Shown one piece after another: positions 19,732-29,608 of a DNA stretch of 64,000 nt. The notes beneath the pieces are model-generated. The model worked only from the letters and a program-made list of their open reading frames with translations, ran no database searches and was not told where the DNA came from. The stretch covers positions 3,100,001 through 3,164,000 of the forward strand of contig NZ_CP076643.1 in NCBI RefSeq assembly GCF_019226825.1, in the 5' to 3' direction. Origin of the DNA: Vibrio ostreae. GTDB lineage: Bacteria > Pseudomonadota > Gammaproteobacteria > Enterobacterales > Vibrionaceae. Within the stretch, counting starts at the first letter, position 1; each line of letters opens with the position of its first letter. The position numbers and the translations under genes were made by a program.

Positions 19732-20355
19732 ATGACAACAGACAACAAAGCCATCACTTTAGCCTGGACCGGCGCATCCGGCGCACCGTACGGACTGCGT
19801 CTGCTGCAGTGCCTGCTGGCAGCCGATTACACCGTTTACCTGCTGATCTCTTCAGCGGCGCGGGTGGTGCTGGCAACCGAGCACGGGCTCAAGTTACCAT
19901 CAGGCCCGGATGCGGCCAAACAGGCGCTGGTCGAACACCTCGGCTGCAATGCGGATAAACTGGTGGTGTGCGGCAAGGAAGACTGGTTTTCTCCGGTGGC
20001 ATCGGGTTCAGCGGCACCGAAACAGATGGTGGTGTGTCCGTGCTCGGCCGGTAGTGTCGCTGCTATCGCGCATGGCATGTCGGATAACCTGATCGAGCGG
20101 GCTGCTGATGTGGTGCTAAAAGAGCGCGGCCAGTTATTGCTGGTGGTGCGCGAGACACCGTTCTCAACCCTGCATCTGGAAAACATGCATAAACTGTCGC
20201 AAATGGGCGTCACCATCATGCCGGCGGCGCCCGGTTTTTATCATCAGCCGCAGTCGATTGAGGATCTGATCGACTTTATGGTGGCGCGCATTCTGGACCA
20301 TCTCGGCATTGAGCAGAAACTGGTCGCGCGCTGGGGCTACGATCAGCGCGTGTGA
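19732..20355 (+). CDS. ubiX: Flavin prenyltransferase UbiX
   Basis: Makes prenylated FMN, the cofactor of the decarboxylase UbiD used in ubiquinone synthesis. The 207-residue flavoprotein begins with the FMN-binding stretch [11 protein letters not shown] and shows [14 protein letters not shown] and [18 protein letters not shown], both typical of UbiX/Pad1. The ATG lies in a short AT-rich gap behind mpl. The TPP riboswitch follows. Confidence 0.94.
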   Translation: MTTDNKAITLAWTGASGAPYGLRLLQCLLAADYTVYLLISSAARVVLATEHGLKLPSGPDAAKQALVEHLGCNADKLVVCGKEDWFSPVASGSAAPKQMVVCPCSAGSVAAIAHGMSDNLIERAADVVLKERGQLLLVVRETPFSTLHLENMHKLSQMGVTIMPAAPGFYHQPQSIEDLIDFMVARILDHLGIEQKLVARWGYDQRV

Positions 20356-20435
20356 GTCGCTTTTTAACGCAATTCGACATACAATCGCAACCACTCATCG
20401 GGGAGCTTACCATTGTCGGCGTGAATAGGATTATT

Positions 20436-20575
20436 TGCACCGTCGTGGCGCTGAGATCAAGCCAGGCTTGGGACCCGCATTAGTCACAAACTCCGCTGCC
20501 TGTGCGTCACTCGTACCCGCAGGCCAGGGATGTGGTTAGACACCTGAACCAGATAATGCTGGCGTAGGAATTGAG
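20436..20575 (+). promoter_or_regulatory. TPP riboswitch (THI element) upstream of thiBPQ
   Basis: The conserved halves of the thi-box are present. CTGAGA is at 20451 and GGACCC at 20471. The 3' half at 20542-20570 includes ACCTGAACCAGATAATGCT followed by GGCGTAGGA. Between the halves lies a GC-rich insertion (20480-20535) able to pair through ACTCCGCTGCCTG/CCCGCAGGCC, as an extended P3 arm. It precedes the thiamine ABC transporter genes and should lower their expression when thiamin pyrophosphate is bound. Confidence 0.93.
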
Positions 20576-20605
20576 CAGGGTTTGCGATACCGGACTCCGG
20601 ACTGA

Positions 20606-20642
20606 CCTCATCCTCCCCTCAAGCCTGTGCCGCTCAATGAGG
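20606..20642 (+). promoter_or_regulatory. Possible Shine-Dalgarno-sequestering hairpin of thiB
   Basis: CCTCAT (20606-20611) can pair with ATGAGG (20637-20642), which overlaps the ribosome-binding site of thiB (GAGGAG, before the TTG start at 20653). The neighbouring TCCTCCCC is also complementary to it. This gives a plausible expression platform for the riboswitch by translational control. No terminator with a T-run is seen between the aptamer and thiB. The pairing is seen; the mechanism is inferred. Confidence 0.5.
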
Positions 20643-20652
20643 AGAGCGAGCC

Positions 20653-21645
20653 TTGAACATCACTCATACTGCGGTTGCTGTGGCAACCTTATATTCTGGC
20701 GCCTTACTGGCCGCCACGCCAACGCTGACCGTCTACACCTACGATTCGTTTGCCTCTGAATGGGGACCGGGTCCGGCGGTGGAACAAGCCTTTGAAGCCC
20801 GCTGCGGCTGCGATCTCAATTTTGTCACGCTGGATGACGGCGTGTCGATTCTAAACCGGCTGCGCCTGGAAGGCAGTAACACTAAAGCGGATGTTGTCCT
20901 CGGGCTGGATGACAATCTGATGGCGGAAGCCAAACAGACGGGGCTGCTGGCCAGACACGCGGTGGATACCTCGGCGCTGGCCCTGCCAAACGGCTGGCAT
21001 GACGATACCTTTGTGCCTTATGACTACGGTTACTTTGCGTTTGTGTATAACAAACAGAAGCTGGCCCATCCGCCAGCCAGCCTGAAAGAGCTGGTTGAGC
21101 AGCGCGATGACCTGAGCGTGATTTATCAGGACCCGCGCACGTCGACACCAGGACAGGGCTTGCTGCTGTGGATGAAATCGGTCTATGGAGACCAGGCTGG
21201 GGCGGCGTGGCAGCAGCTGGCACACAAAACGGTGACGGTGACCAAGGGCTGGTCGGAAGCGTATTCCATGTTTTTAGAGGGTGAAGCCGATATGGTGCTG
21301 TCGTACACCACTTCGCCTGCTTACCACCTGATCGCTGAACAAGATGATCATTATGCGGCGGCGAACTTCACTGAAGGCCATTACATGCAGGTTGAGGTGG
21401 CGGCGAAAGTCAAAAACTCACCTCAGGCGAAACTGGCCGATGAGTTTCTGCAATTTATGCTCAGCGATGCGTTCCAGGCGGTGATCCCGACCCATAACTG
21501 GATGTATCCGGCCACGGCGGTCACGCTGCCGGACGGTTTTTCGACGCTGACCGTGCCGGACAAGGCGCTGGCCTTCACGCCGGAACAGGTTGCCGCCCAG
21601 CGCAGAAGCTGGATTCGTGAGTGGCAAAACGCGCTGACGTTCTGA
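20653..21645 (+). CDS. thiB: Thiamine ABC transporter substrate-binding protein
   Basis: A periplasmic receptor delivering thiamin or TPP to the ThiPQ importer. It has 330 residues with signal peptide MNITHTAVAVATLYSGALLA and mature protein TPTLTVYTYDSFASEWGPG. That start, plus GWSEAYSMFLEGEADMVLSYTTSPAYH, is characteristic of ThiB. Translation starts at TTG 20653 behind GAGGAG, a weak start consistent with tight riboswitch control. The gene is the first of thiBPQ. Confidence 0.95.
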   Translation: MNITHTAVAVATLYSGALLAATPTLTVYTYDSFASEWGPGPAVEQAFEARCGCDLNFVTLDDGVSILNRLRLEGSNTKADVVLGLDDNLMAEAKQTGLLARHAVDTSALALPNGWHDDTFVPYDYGYFAFVYNKQKLAHPPASLKELVEQRDDLSVIYQDPRTSTPGQGLLLWMKSVYGDQAGAAWQQLAHKTVTVTKGWSEAYSMFLEGEADMVLSYTTSPAYHLIAEQDDHYAAANFTEGHYMQVEVAAKVKNSPQAKLADEFLQFMLSDAFQAVIPTHNWMYPATAVTLPDGFSTLTVPDKALAFTPEQVAAQRRSWIREWQNALTF

Positions 21646-21650
21646 TCCTG

Positions 21651-23270
21651 ATGCAAGTTACTGTTCCTAAAACCGGTCTTTGGGTCGCGGCGCTGGTCGC
21701 GGCCTTTGTGTTTTGTGCGCTGGCCGCTTTGTTGTGGCAGGCCCCGCAATTACAGCTCAGCCAAATCTGGGGCGATGCTTATTATCGCCATGTCACCTGG
21801 TTCAGCTTTTACCAGGCGTTGTTGTCAACCCTGCTCAGTGTCGGCCTGGCGATCCCGGTTGCTCATGCGCTGAGCCGGCGTCGCTTTCGCGGCCGGGCGC
21901 TGCTGCTGCGCTTGTTTGCCAGTACTTTGGTGCTGCCGGTGCTGGTTGGCGTGTTTGGCCTGCTGGCGATATACGGCAAAAGTGGCTGGATTGCAGACTG
22001 GCTGCAGCAATGGCAGATAAAAATGCCGTTTTCGATTTATGGCCTGAGCGGTATCCTGCTGGCGCACGTGTTTTTTAATCTGCCGTATGCGTGCCGGTTG
22101 TTGCTGCACAGTCTGGAGAGTATACCGGCCGAGCAGCATAAGTTATGTGCTCATCTTGGCATGAGCGGTTGGGATAAATTCAGGTGGGTGGAGTGGCCGC
22201 GTATGCGCCAGCAACTGGCTAATGTCAGCGGCATGGTATTCATGCTCTGTTTCACCAGTTTTGCCACTGTAATGGCGCTGGGCGGCGGGCCGAAGTCGAC
22301 CACTATCGAGCTGGCGATTTATCAGGCGATCAAGTTTGATTTTGATTTACAGACCGGTGCACTGCTGGCGTTGTGGCAGATGCTGTTGTGTGGCGTGCTG
22401 GCGCTGGCGCTGCAACGGTTATCTCGCCCGTTACCTGTCAGTACGGGCGCTTGGTCTGACCGGCAGTGGCTAACGGATTCACGCCTGGCGCGCGGCTGGG
22501 ATGCGTTATGGATTGGCTTGGCGCTGTTACTGGTGGTGCCACCGCTGCTGATGGTTGTGGTGAGCGGGCTCAACAGCAAGCTGTGGCCGGTGCTGAGCAG
22601 CGGGCCATTCTGGTCTGCGCTCGGCGCATCGTTGCAGGTGGCGACACTGGCGAGTTCTCTCGCGCTGCTGGCCGGGATCAGTATCGTGCTGACCAGCCGC
22701 CACTGGCGTTTGCACTATCAGCCACGCCGCGCCAATTCGATTGAACTGATCGGAACCATTATTCTGGTTACGCCGGGTCTGGTGATCAGTACTGGTCTGT
22801 TTCTGCTGCTGCGTAATCTGACCGATGTGTTCAGCCTGGCGTACTGGATTGTGGTGGCGGTCAATGCCCTCATGGCGCTACCGTATGTGGTAAAAAACCT
22901 CAGTCAGCCGATGTTGCAGGTCGCACAGCAATACCAGTTTTTGTGTGCCAGTCTCGGCATGCAGGGCTGGCAGCGTCTGCGTCTGGTCGAATTGCGCGCG
23001 CTGCGCAAGCCGCTGGCTTACGCCTTTACCCTCAGTTTTCTGCTCTCGATGGGCGATTTGAGTGCGATTGCCCTGTTCGGCAGCCAGGAGTTTCGTACTT
23101 TGCCGCTCTATTTATATCAGCTGCTGGGCAGCTACCAGATGCAAGCGGCTGGCGTGGTCTCTGTGGTGATGCTGCTGCTGAGTATTGGATTGTTTTATTT
23201 GATCGAGCGTTTGTTCCACAGCCGCTTGATAAAGGCCAGACACGGAGAGAAGCATGTTAGTGCTGGATAA
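21651..23270 (+). CDS. thiP: Thiamine ABC transporter permease
   Basis: A fused two-domain inner-membrane permease of the thiamine importer (539 residues from ATG 21651; E. coli ThiP is of similar length). There are about a dozen membrane segments in two homologous halves. Both halves carry an EAA-type loop for the ATPase: one around CAHLGMSGWDKFRWVEWPRMR, the other around CASLGMQGWQRLRLVELR. An in-frame GTG at 21621, inside thiB, would add ten residues; neither start has a strong ribosome-binding site, so translational coupling to thiB is likely. Confidence 0.93.
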   Translation: MQVTVPKTGLWVAALVAAFVFCALAALLWQAPQLQLSQIWGDAYYRHVTWFSFYQALLSTLLSVGLAIPVAHALSRRRFRGRALLLRLFASTLVLPVLVGVFGLLAIYGKSGWIADWLQQWQIKMPFSIYGLSGILLAHVFFNLPYACRLLLHSLESIPAEQHKLCAHLGMSGWDKFRWVEWPRMRQQLANVSGMVFMLCFTSFATVMALGGGPKSTTIELAIYQAIKFDFDLQTGALLALWQMLLCGVLALALQRLSRPLPVSTGAWSDRQWLTDSRLARGWDALWIGLALLLVVPPLLMVVVSGLNSKLWPVLSSGPFWSALGASLQVATLASSLALLAGISIVLTSRHWRLHYQPRRANSIELIGTIILVTPGLVISTGLFLLLRNLTDVFSLAYWIVVAVNALMALPYVVKNLSQPMLQVAQQYQFLCASLGMQGWQRLRLVELRALRKPLAYAFTLSFLLSMGDLSAIALFGSQEFRTLPLYLYQLLGSYQMQAAGVVSVVMLLLSIGLFYLIERLFHSRLIKARHGEKHVSAG

Positions 23271-23967
23271 TGTACGTTATGAATACCAGAACGAATGGTT
23301 TCACTTTGAAATGACGGTCGAACAGGGCAGCATCGTCGCCCTGATGGGGCCGAGCGGAGCTGGTAAATCGACCTTGCTCAGTCTGGTGGCGGGATTTATC
23401 GACCCGGACCTGGGCGATATTCGCGCCGGAGCCGGGCTGATGAGCTCGGTGATTGGTCTGGCACCATTTCAGCGCCCGTTTTCGATGTTGTTTCAGGAGC
23501 ACAATCTGTTTGCGCATCTGACGGTACGCGAGAACGTGGGTCTCGGCCTGCATCCGGGGCTGAAGCTGAGTCAGATTCAGCAGCAGCGGGTGGCTCAGGC
23601 GGCGCAAATGGTCGGGGTCGGGCATCTGCTGGAACGGCTACCGGAGCAATTATCCGGCGGGCAGAGACAACGGGTGGCGCTGGCACGCTGCTTTGTGCAG
23701 CCCAATCCGGTTTGGTTGCTGGATGAGCCGTTTTCTGCCCTCGATCCTGTGCTGCGTGAAGAGATGCTCAATCTGGTCCGCAGCCTGGCCGCTGAGCGTA
23801 ACATTACCGTGTTGATGGTGACTCACCATCTTAGTGATGCGCGTGCGATCGCCTCGCATTTTGCCTTCATGGCTGAGGGACAGGTGCAGTGTATGGCTCC
23901 GATTGGCGAGCTGACCGCCAACCATCCGCATCCGCCGTTGGCGGCATTTGTCCGTGCCGGCGAATAA
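23254..23967 (+). CDS. thiQ: Thiamine ABC transporter ATP-binding protein
   Basis: The ATPase of the ThiBPQ thiamine/TPP importer, 237 residues. It has Walker A GPSGAGKST, Q-loop LFQEHNLFAHLTVRENV, signature LSGGQRQRVALAR and Walker B PVWLLDEPFSALDP. Its ATG lies 17 bases inside the end of thiP, with GGAGAGAAGC just upstream. It ends at the TAA before a strong hairpin. Confidence 0.95.
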   Translation: MLVLDNVRYEYQNEWFHFEMTVEQGSIVALMGPSGAGKSTLLSLVAGFIDPDLGDIRAGAGLMSSVIGLAPFQRPFSMLFQEHNLFAHLTVRENVGLGLHPGLKLSQIQQQRVAQAAQMVGVGHLLERLPEQLSGGQRQRVALARCFVQPNPVWLLDEPFSALDPVLREEMLNLVRSLAAERNITVLMVTHHLSDARAIASHFAFMAEGQVQCMAPIGELTANHPHPPLAAFVRAGE

Positions 23968-23968
23968 A

Positions 23969-23998
23969 AAAAGAGGTTGGCATCAGCCAACCTCTTTG
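23969..23998. terminator. Terminator between thiQ and darP, likely bidirectional
   Basis: AAGAGGTTGG and CCAACCTCTT form a 10-bp stem with a 6-base loop. On the minus strand a run of Ts follows, making it a good terminator for darP. On the plus strand the T-run is short but the hairpin lies directly behind thiQ. Confidence 0.85.
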
Positions 23999-24039
23999 CA
24001 TTGATTACATCACAAGCCGCTAATAATGCGCTCGCTCGT

Positions 24040-24573
24040 TTAATACGGTTGATCGTTGAGTACTTTCAGAACCTGGAAAATCTCACGCGACGCTTTCGGC
24101 GCTTTATTCGCTTGCTTCTCTTTTTTCGCCTGACGCGCCAGTTGGCGCAGACGCTGACGATCCGCTTCCGGGTACATTTCCATCACGTCCTCAATCGCAC
24201 TGTCACCTTCTTCCACCACACGATCACGCAGCTGCTCCAGTTTGTGCAGCACGGCACTGGACTGAGAATGCTTGTTACGTAATTTATCCAGCGCCGCTTG
24301 CAGTGGCTCAGGATCGATATTACGCATCAGGCGACCGATGTATTGCAGCTGACGACGGCGCGCTTCATTTTTAAAGCGCTGTGCGTCTTTAATTGCCTCG
24401 GCCAGATCGTCAGGTAACGGGAATTTTGCCAGAGCAGAAGGTTTGAGAGCCACCAGCTCTTCACCGAGCTTTTGCAGTTCAATCATATCGTTTTTCAGCT
24501 CGGTCTTACTGACCAAGATGATTTCTTCTTCATCTTCCCAAGGGGCTTTTTGATTCTTACGCGCCATCTTCAT
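24040..24573 (-). CDS. darP: Dual-action ribosomal maturation protein DarP (YjgA, DUF615)
   Basis: A ribosome-associated protein that helps late assembly of the 50S subunit. It has 177 residues, mostly helical and highly charged. It shows [23 protein letters not shown] near the N-terminus and [24 protein letters not shown] sequence near the C-terminus, both typical of the DUF615 family. The second methionine two codons on (MARKNQ) is an alternative start. It is divergent from pmbA. Confidence 0.92.
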   Translation of the reverse strand: MKMARKNQKAPWEDEEEIILVSKTELKNDMIELQKLGEELVALKPSALAKFPLPDDLAEAIKDAQRFKNEARRRQLQYIGRLMRNIDPEPLQAALDKLRNKHSQSSAVLHKLEQLRDRVVEEGDSAIEDVMEMYPEADRQRLRQLARQAKKEKQANKAPKASREIFQVLKVLNDQPY

Positions 24574-24676
24574 TCACTAATGAGTTATTTATGTCTGCTA
24601 TTTTAGCAAGAATCGTGGGGAGAAAGCGAAATTCTTGTTATCCTAACCAGATTAAAGCGCAACAGTTGGATGAGAT

Positions 24677-26020
24677 ATGGATGTAAAACAGCAAGTCGCT
24701 GCGCAACGAGCCGAGCTTGAAGCTGCCGTTGCAAAAGCGCTCGACATGGCTTCAGCTCAGGCTGACGCCGCTGAAGTCGCCATTACCAAAAGCACAGGTT
24801 TAAGCGTTTCGACCCGCATGTGCGAAGTGGAAAACGTGGAATTCAACAGTGACGGTGCTCTGGGCATTACCGTTTACCGCGGACAGCGCAAAGGCAGCGC
24901 ATCAACGTCGGATTTGAGTGAGAAGGCTATTCAGCAGACGGTGCTGGCGGCGCTCGATATTGCACAGTTCACTTCGGAAGATCCGTTTGCCGGCCCGGCC
25001 CCGAAAGAGTTGATGGTACAGGATGTGCCGGATCTGGATCTGTTCCATCCGGATGAGCCGAATCCGGACAAAGCGGCGCGTATTGCGATTGAAGCCGAGC
25101 AGGCTGCGCTGGCCTACAGCAAGAAAATCAAACAGAGTGACGGCGGCAGCTACGACAGCCACTACGGCGTTAAAGTATATGGTAACAGCCATGGTATGCT
25201 CGCCAGTTATGCGTCCAGCCGCCAGAGCATCAGTTGCTGCGTGATTGGTGTTGGTGAAAATGGTGAGATGGAGCGTGATTACAGCTACACCGTGGCGCGC
25301 CATATTGATGATCTGTGGTCACCGCAAGCGGTGGGTCTGGAAGCGGCCAAGAAGACAGTATCGCGTCTTGATGCGCGCAAGATGAAAACCGGCCACTATC
25401 CGGTGATGTTTGCTGCTGATGTGGCGACGGGCCTGATGGGCCATCTGGTGATGGCGATCAGCGGCGGAAACCTGTACCGCAAAGCGTCGTTCCTGCTTGA
25501 TCATCTGGGTGAGCAAATCCTGCCGTCGTGGTTCAATATTGCTGAGCGTCCGCATGTACTGCGCGGACTGGCTTCGAGCCCGTTTGACAGTGAAGGTGTG
25601 AAGACCGAAGATCGCGAAATCATTACCGATGGTGTTCTGGCCAGTTATCTGCTGACCAGCTACGCGGCCCGCAAGATGAAGATGACGCCGACCGGCCATG
25701 CCGGTGGTATCCACAACTGGTTTGTGAAGCACACCGGCCAGGACTTTGAGCAGATGTTGCAAGAGCTGGGTACCGGCCTGTTAGTCACCGAAGTGATGGG
25801 GCAGGGTGTCAATGTGGTCACCGGTGATTACTCGCGCGGCGCGGCGGGATTCTGGGTTGAAAACGGCCAGATTCAGTATCCGGTCTCCGGTATTACCATT
25901 GCCGGTAACCTGAAAACCATGTTCCAGCAGATTGTGGCGGTGGGCAGTGATACTGAAACCCGCTCACAGATTCAGACCGGTTCGATGCTGATCGAATCCA
26001 TGAAGGTGGCGGGTGAATAA
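24677..26020 (+). CDS. pmbA: Metalloprotease-related protein PmbA (TldE)
   Basis: Partner of TldD in a heteromeric protease that matures microcin B17 and degrades the CcdA antitoxin in E. coli. The 447-residue protein has the family stretches [33 protein letters not shown] and [24 protein letters not shown]. TldE-type subunits lack the HEXXH zinc motif carried by TldD, and none is seen here. No tldD is present in the window. The gene is transcribed alone, with darP divergent. Confidence 0.94.
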   Translation: MDVKQQVAAQRAELEAAVAKALDMASAQADAAEVAITKSTGLSVSTRMCEVENVEFNSDGALGITVYRGQRKGSASTSDLSEKAIQQTVLAALDIAQFTSEDPFAGPAPKELMVQDVPDLDLFHPDEPNPDKAARIAIEAEQAALAYSKKIKQSDGGSYDSHYGVKVYGNSHGMLASYASSRQSISCCVIGVGENGEMERDYSYTVARHIDDLWSPQAVGLEAAKKTVSRLDARKMKTGHYPVMFAADVATGLMGHLVMAISGGNLYRKASFLLDHLGEQILPSWFNIAERPHVLRGLASSPFDSEGVKTEDREIITDGVLASYLLTSYAARKMKMTPTGHAGGIHNWFVKHTGQDFEQMLQELGTGLLVTEVMGQGVNVVTGDYSRGAAGFWVENGQIQYPVSGITIAGNLKTMFQQIVAVGSDTETRSQIQTGSMLIESMKVAGE

Positions 26021-26033
26021 ACCGGCCCGAAGC

Positions 26034-26065
26034 AAAAAGCGCTGACCTGAGGTCAGCGCTTTTTT
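26034..26065. terminator. Bidirectional terminator between pmbA and mgtE
   Basis: AAAAGCGCTGACC and GGTCAGCGCTTTT form a 13-bp stem with a TGA loop. A and T runs on the two sides allow use from both strands. Confidence 0.92.
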
Positions 26066-26124
26066 GTTGCTTGGTTGATAACCTTATGGCCGGTTATCCG
26101 GTAAGCATGATCAGGTAATGAACA

Positions 26125-27483
26125 TCAGGTAATGAACAGGGTCGCAAGGCCAAGGAAGACCGACAGACCGACTACATCCGTCACGGTGGTCAGTGCCATC
26201 CCTCCCGCCAGGGCCGGGTCGATATTCATTTTCTTCAGCACCACAGGTATAGTAACTCCGGCGATGCCGGCCACCAGCAGGTTGGTGAGCATAGCCGCGG
26301 AAATAATCCCGCCTAGCAGCCATTCCCCTTTCCAGGCGACGACAATCGCACCGATGATCAGTGCCCAGGTGATGCCGTTCAGCAGGCCGATCGCCGCTTC
26401 TTTGAGCAGCAGTTCACGCCGGTTACTGTCACCGATATGACCCAGAGCCAGGCCGCGGATCACCAGCGCAACCGTCTGGTTACCGGCCACCCCGCCCATT
26501 GAAGGGACGATGGTCATCAGAATCGCGATTGCCGCCATCTGTTCCAGCGTGGCTTCAAACATGTTGGACACGGAAGCGGCGGCCAGTGCGGCCAGCACGT
26601 TGGCACCAAGCCAGATGCTGCGCTTGCGAGCCGATTTAAACACCGGTGCAAAGGTATCTTCGTCATCGTCCATACCGGCCATACTCATCATCGAGTGTTC
26701 GGCATCTTCACGAATCACGTCCACCACGTCATCGATGGTGATCCGGCCGACCAGGTGCTGATTCTCATCCACCACCGGCGCCGAAACCCAGTTACGCCGT
26801 TCAAACAGACTGGCGATGTCTGAGTCTTTGGTATCGACCCGAATCGCTTCGTCTGCGTCGTCCATCACTTCACTGACCGGAACATCCGGCTGGGTGGTGA
26901 TCAGCGTGGTCAGCGATAGATGGCCAATCAGGCGGCTTTCATCATCAATGACGTACAATGCATCTGTCGCCGCCGGCAGTTCGCCGCGAATGCGCAGATA
27001 ACGCAATACCACGTCGACGTCGACATCACCGCGAATGGTGATAACGTCGGTGTTCATCAGGCCGCCGGCGGTATCTTCCGGATAGGAGAGCGCCGTTTCG
27101 ACCCGTAAGCGGTCGGCGGCATCCATCTGGGCCAGCACTTCCCGTGACAGCCCGTCCGGTAGACTACGCAGAACGTAGGCCACATCGTCGGTGTCCATGC
27201 CTTCAGTGGCTTCCGCCAGTTTTTCTGGTGCCATTTTGGACACCAGCGCATCTTTGACGTCTTCGCTCAGCTCGTCGAGGATCTCACCATAATCTTCCGG
27301 GTCGGTCAGTTGCCACAGTACGTCACGTGCTTTACGTGGCGAGGCTTCTAACAGGTTGGCGATGTCTTCGGGTTCCATGTCCTGCAGTTGGCGACGAACA
27401 TGGACAAAGCGGCCGTTTTCCAGCGCTTCGGTGATCTCTTGGAGGGTGAGGTGAGCTTGGTCAAATTCAATCTGCTCTGCCAT
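26125..27483 (-). CDS. mgtE: Magnesium transporter MgtE
   Basis: A magnesium channel/transporter of the inner membrane, 452 residues. The layout is an N-terminal superhelical MgtE_N domain (about 1-135), two CBS domains (about 140-260), a linker helix, and a C-terminal membrane domain of five helices (about 290-452). The membrane domain contains the conserved PSMGGVAGNQT and DPALAGGMALTTVTD stretches, which line the pore in MgtE structures. In the known family, Mg2+ binding to the cytoplasmic domains closes the channel. The 203 bases upstream are AT-rich with no recognisable Mg2+ riboswitch. Confidence 0.95.
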   Translation of the reverse strand: MAEQIEFDQAHLTLQEITEALENGRFVHVRRQLQDMEPEDIANLLEASPRKARDVLWQLTDPEDYGEILDELSEDVKDALVSKMAPEKLAEATEGMDTDDVAYVLRSLPDGLSREVLAQMDAADRLRVETALSYPEDTAGGLMNTDVITIRGDVDVDVVLRYLRIRGELPAATDALYVIDDESRLIGHLSLTTLITTQPDVPVSEVMDDADEAIRVDTKDSDIASLFERRNWVSAPVVDENQHLVGRITIDDVVDVIREDAEHSMMSMAGMDDDEDTFAPVFKSARKRSIWLGANVLAALAAASVSNMFEATLEQMAAIAILMTIVPSMGGVAGNQTVALVIRGLALGHIGDSNRRELLLKEAAIGLLNGITWALIIGAIVVAWKGEWLLGGIISAAMLTNLLVAGIAGVTIPVVLKKMNIDPALAGGMALTTVTDVVGLSVFLGLATLFIT

Positions 27484-27686
27484 AGCTTCCCCCTAATCTG
27501 TGAATGGTGACAATATTTTGAATAATATCGTACTTTTATGTCTTATTTAATAAGAAGTTATTAATCGTCAGCCGATAGTTTGGTTAATGAAACTTCTTTC
27601 TGTGTGGCACAAAGTGTCATCGGGGCAGAGGTTTGCTTGGTAACAGGCATTTACTTGTTAACAGGCGTTGTATCCGCACCAGACAT

Positions 27687-27965
27687 TCAGTCATCTTCTT
27701 CAAATTTGTCTTCGATCAGATGGCAGACGGCATCCAGCGCCTGCTCAGCTTGTGAGCCTTCCGCGCAGATGGTGACATTCTGGCCCTGAGCGGATTCCAG
27801 CATCAGCAGTCCCATTACGCTGTCGGCGGTGGCTTCTTTGCCATCCTGACTCTGAATGGTGAGCACGGCATCAAAAGATTGCGCCAGCTCGACCAGTTTG
27901 ATGGCGGCACGGGCGTGAAGACCAAGACGGTTCTGGATAAGAACAGTACGGCAAGCTTGTGGCAT
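27687..27965 (-). CDS. ptsO: Nitrogen-PTS phosphocarrier protein NPr
   Basis: An HPr-like phosphocarrier that passes phosphate from EI-Ntr to EIIA-Ntr. It has 92 residues and the phosphorylatable His in the N-terminal [17 protein letters not shown] motif; the second family motif (SVMGLLML) is at residues 48-55. The C-terminus ends in an acidic tail EDKFEEDD. It is the last gene of the rpoN-hpf-ptsN-rapZ-npr cluster, nine bases after rapZ. Confidence 0.95.
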   Translation of the reverse strand: MPQACRTVLIQNRLGLHARAAIKLVELAQSFDAVLTIQSQDGKEATADSVMGLLMLESAQGQNVTICAEGSQAEQALDAVCHLIEDKFEEDD

Positions 27966-27974
27966 GTCTGCTCC

Positions 27975-28835
27975 TTATGAGCGATTTTTTTCTAACGAGG
28001 TGTGGCGGATCTGAACCTGATGCCCCATTTCGGCAAAATATTCGCCCAGCTGCTGGGTCAGGTAGACCGAGCGGTGTTTGCCGCCGGTACAGCCGATCGC
28101 TATGGTCAGATAGCTGCGGTTGTTTTTTTCCAGCAGGGGTAACCAGTGTTCGATAAACTTCTGGATCTGATATTTCATCTCCATCACATCGCTGTGACTT
28201 TCCAGAAACGCTTTGATTTGTGCATCAAGACCGGTCAATGGTCTTAAGTCCGGCTGCCAGTGCGGGTTAGGTAAAAAACGCACGTCGAACACGTAATCAG
28301 CGTCGCTCGGCAGGCCGTATTTAAAACCGAAGGATTCAAACACCATCACCAGGTCTTTGCGTTCACGTCCTTCGATACGGCGTCTGACTGTTTCACTCAG
28401 TTCATGCAGTGACAGGTCACTGCTGTTGAGCACCAGATCGGCGCGCTCTTTGAGCGGTGCCAGTAACTGGATTTCCATCTCAATCGCCTGATCCAGGGTG
28501 GGCTTGCTTTCGCTCAGCGACAATGGATGGATGCGGCGGGTTTCACTGTAGCGTTTGAGTAGTGTCTGTTTACTGGCATCAAGAAACAGCACGCTGACAT
28601 CATTGTTTTGTTTGAGCTGGTCGAGGACATCATCAACCAGGCCCGGCTCTTTCGGCAGGTTGCGGATATCAATGCTGACCGCAACATTCTGCTGACTGCC
28701 TTGGACTGAGTGAATAAAGGCGTCCAGCAAGCTGACCGGCAGGTTATCCACACAGTAGTAGCCGAGATCTTCCAGTACCCGCAGCGCGACACTTTTTCCG
28801 GCTCCGGATTGACCACTCACAACAATTAAACGCAT
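27975..28835 (-). CDS. rapZ: RNase adapter protein RapZ
   Basis: An RNA-binding adapter with a P-loop domain. In E. coli it presents the sRNA GlmZ to RNase E and so controls GlmS and amino-sugar synthesis. The 286-residue protein has Walker [10 protein letters not shown] at the N-terminus, [10 protein letters not shown], and a C-terminal RNA-binding region with [18 protein letters not shown]. It lies 8 bases after ptsN on the same strand, its usual place in gammaproteobacteria. Confidence 0.96.
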   Translation of the reverse strand: MRLIVVSGQSGAGKSVALRVLEDLGYYCVDNLPVSLLDAFIHSVQGSQQNVAVSIDIRNLPKEPGLVDDVLDQLKQNNDVSVLFLDASKQTLLKRYSETRRIHPLSLSESKPTLDQAIEMEIQLLAPLKERADLVLNSSDLSLHELSETVRRRIEGRERKDLVMVFESFGFKYGLPSDADYVFDVRFLPNPHWQPDLRPLTGLDAQIKAFLESHSDVMEMKYQIQKFIEHWLPLLEKNNRSYLTIAIGCTGGKHRSVYLTQQLGEYFAEMGHQVQIRHTSLEKNRS

Positions 28836-28843
28836 GGTGAGAC

Positions 28844-29296
28844 CTATTGAGGTTGGTTGACCATGATACTGTACAGCTCTTGATCGCTTTTGGCGCCACG
28901 CAGCTGTTTAAGAGTCTGCTTGTCATTCAGGCGTTCAGCCATCGACGACAGCGTTTTCAGGTGTTGCTTACACTGTTCTTCCGGCACCAGCAGAGCGAAC
29001 AGCAGATCGACCGGACGGTTATCGATAGAGTCAAACTCAATCGGCTCTTCGCACTGCAGCAGCACCGCAACCGCTTCGTCGCTGGCAGTCATACGGGCAT
29101 GAGGGATGGCAATGCCGTTACCGATACCGGTACTGCCCATTTTCTCGCGGCTCAGCATACATTCGAACAACTCGGTGGCGTTCAGACCTGTGTGCAGGGC
29201 GGCTATCTCACTGATGATTTCCAGCGCTCTTTTTTTGCTAGAACACTGGACTGCACTCTTGGTGCAGTCCAGTGAAAGTACTTCGCTTAATTGCAT
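28844..29296 (-). CDS. ptsN: Nitrogen-PTS EIIA component (EIIA-Ntr)
   Basis: The terminal phosphoacceptor of the nitrogen PTS, with regulatory rather than transport roles (potassium, nitrogen and envelope signalling in relatives). It has 150 residues with the phosphorylation-site motif GIAIPHARM near residue 67 and a PTS EIIA type-2 fold. The gene starts one base after the hpf stop, so hpf and ptsN are translated from the same message. Confidence 0.96.
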   Translation of the reverse strand: MQLSEVLSLDCTKSAVQCSSKKRALEIISEIAALHTGLNATELFECMLSREKMGSTGIGNGIAIPHARMTASDEAVAVLLQCEEPIEFDSIDNRPVDLLFALLVPEEQCKQHLKTLSSMAERLNDKQTLKQLRGAKSDQELYSIMVNQPQ

Positions 29297-29297
29297 G

Positions 29298-29585
29298 TTA
29301 GTGGCTACTTAGCTTTTCTTTATGCTTGTTGAGTTGACGAGAGAGTTTGTCCACCAGGCCATCAATCGCTGCGTACATAACATCTTCTTCCGCAGTGGCG
29401 TGGACTTCTCCTTGGTTAATATGAAGCGTAGCTTCAGCGATTTGGCGCGTTTTTTCAACACGTAAAATCACCTGACAGTTATTAATATGGTCGAAAAATC
29501 GCTCAAGCTTTTGAAATTTAGAGTGAACATAGTCTTGCATTGAATCGGTAAGTTCAATGTGATGGCCTTGAATATTGATTTGCAT
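29298..29585 (-). CDS. hpf: Ribosome hibernation promoting factor, short form
   Basis: A ribosome-binding protein that helps form 100S hibernating ribosomes in stationary phase. It has 95 residues of the S30AE/YfiA family, with HIELTDSMQDYVHSKFQKLERFF at the N-terminus and the basic end SRQLNKHKEKLSSH. It is the short type without a C-terminal dimerisation domain. It lies between rpoN and ptsN. Confidence 0.95.
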   Translation of the reverse strand: MQINIQGHHIELTDSMQDYVHSKFQKLERFFDHINNCQVILRVEKTRQIAEATLHINQGEVHATAEEDVMYAAIDGLVDKLSRQLNKHKEKLSSH

Positions 29586-29608
29586 AGACTTTCCTTCTCA
29601 GTTAGGCC

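Noticed and set aside
24677..26020. pmbA as an active metalloprotease by itself
   Set aside because: No HEXXH-type zinc motif is present; TldE/PmbA subunits need TldD, which is not in this window.
27484..27686. Mg2+-sensing riboswitch upstream of mgtE
   Set aside because: No M-box-like conserved blocks or large paired structure could be made out in the 203 bases; only AT-rich sequence and a short GTTAACAGGC repeat are visible.
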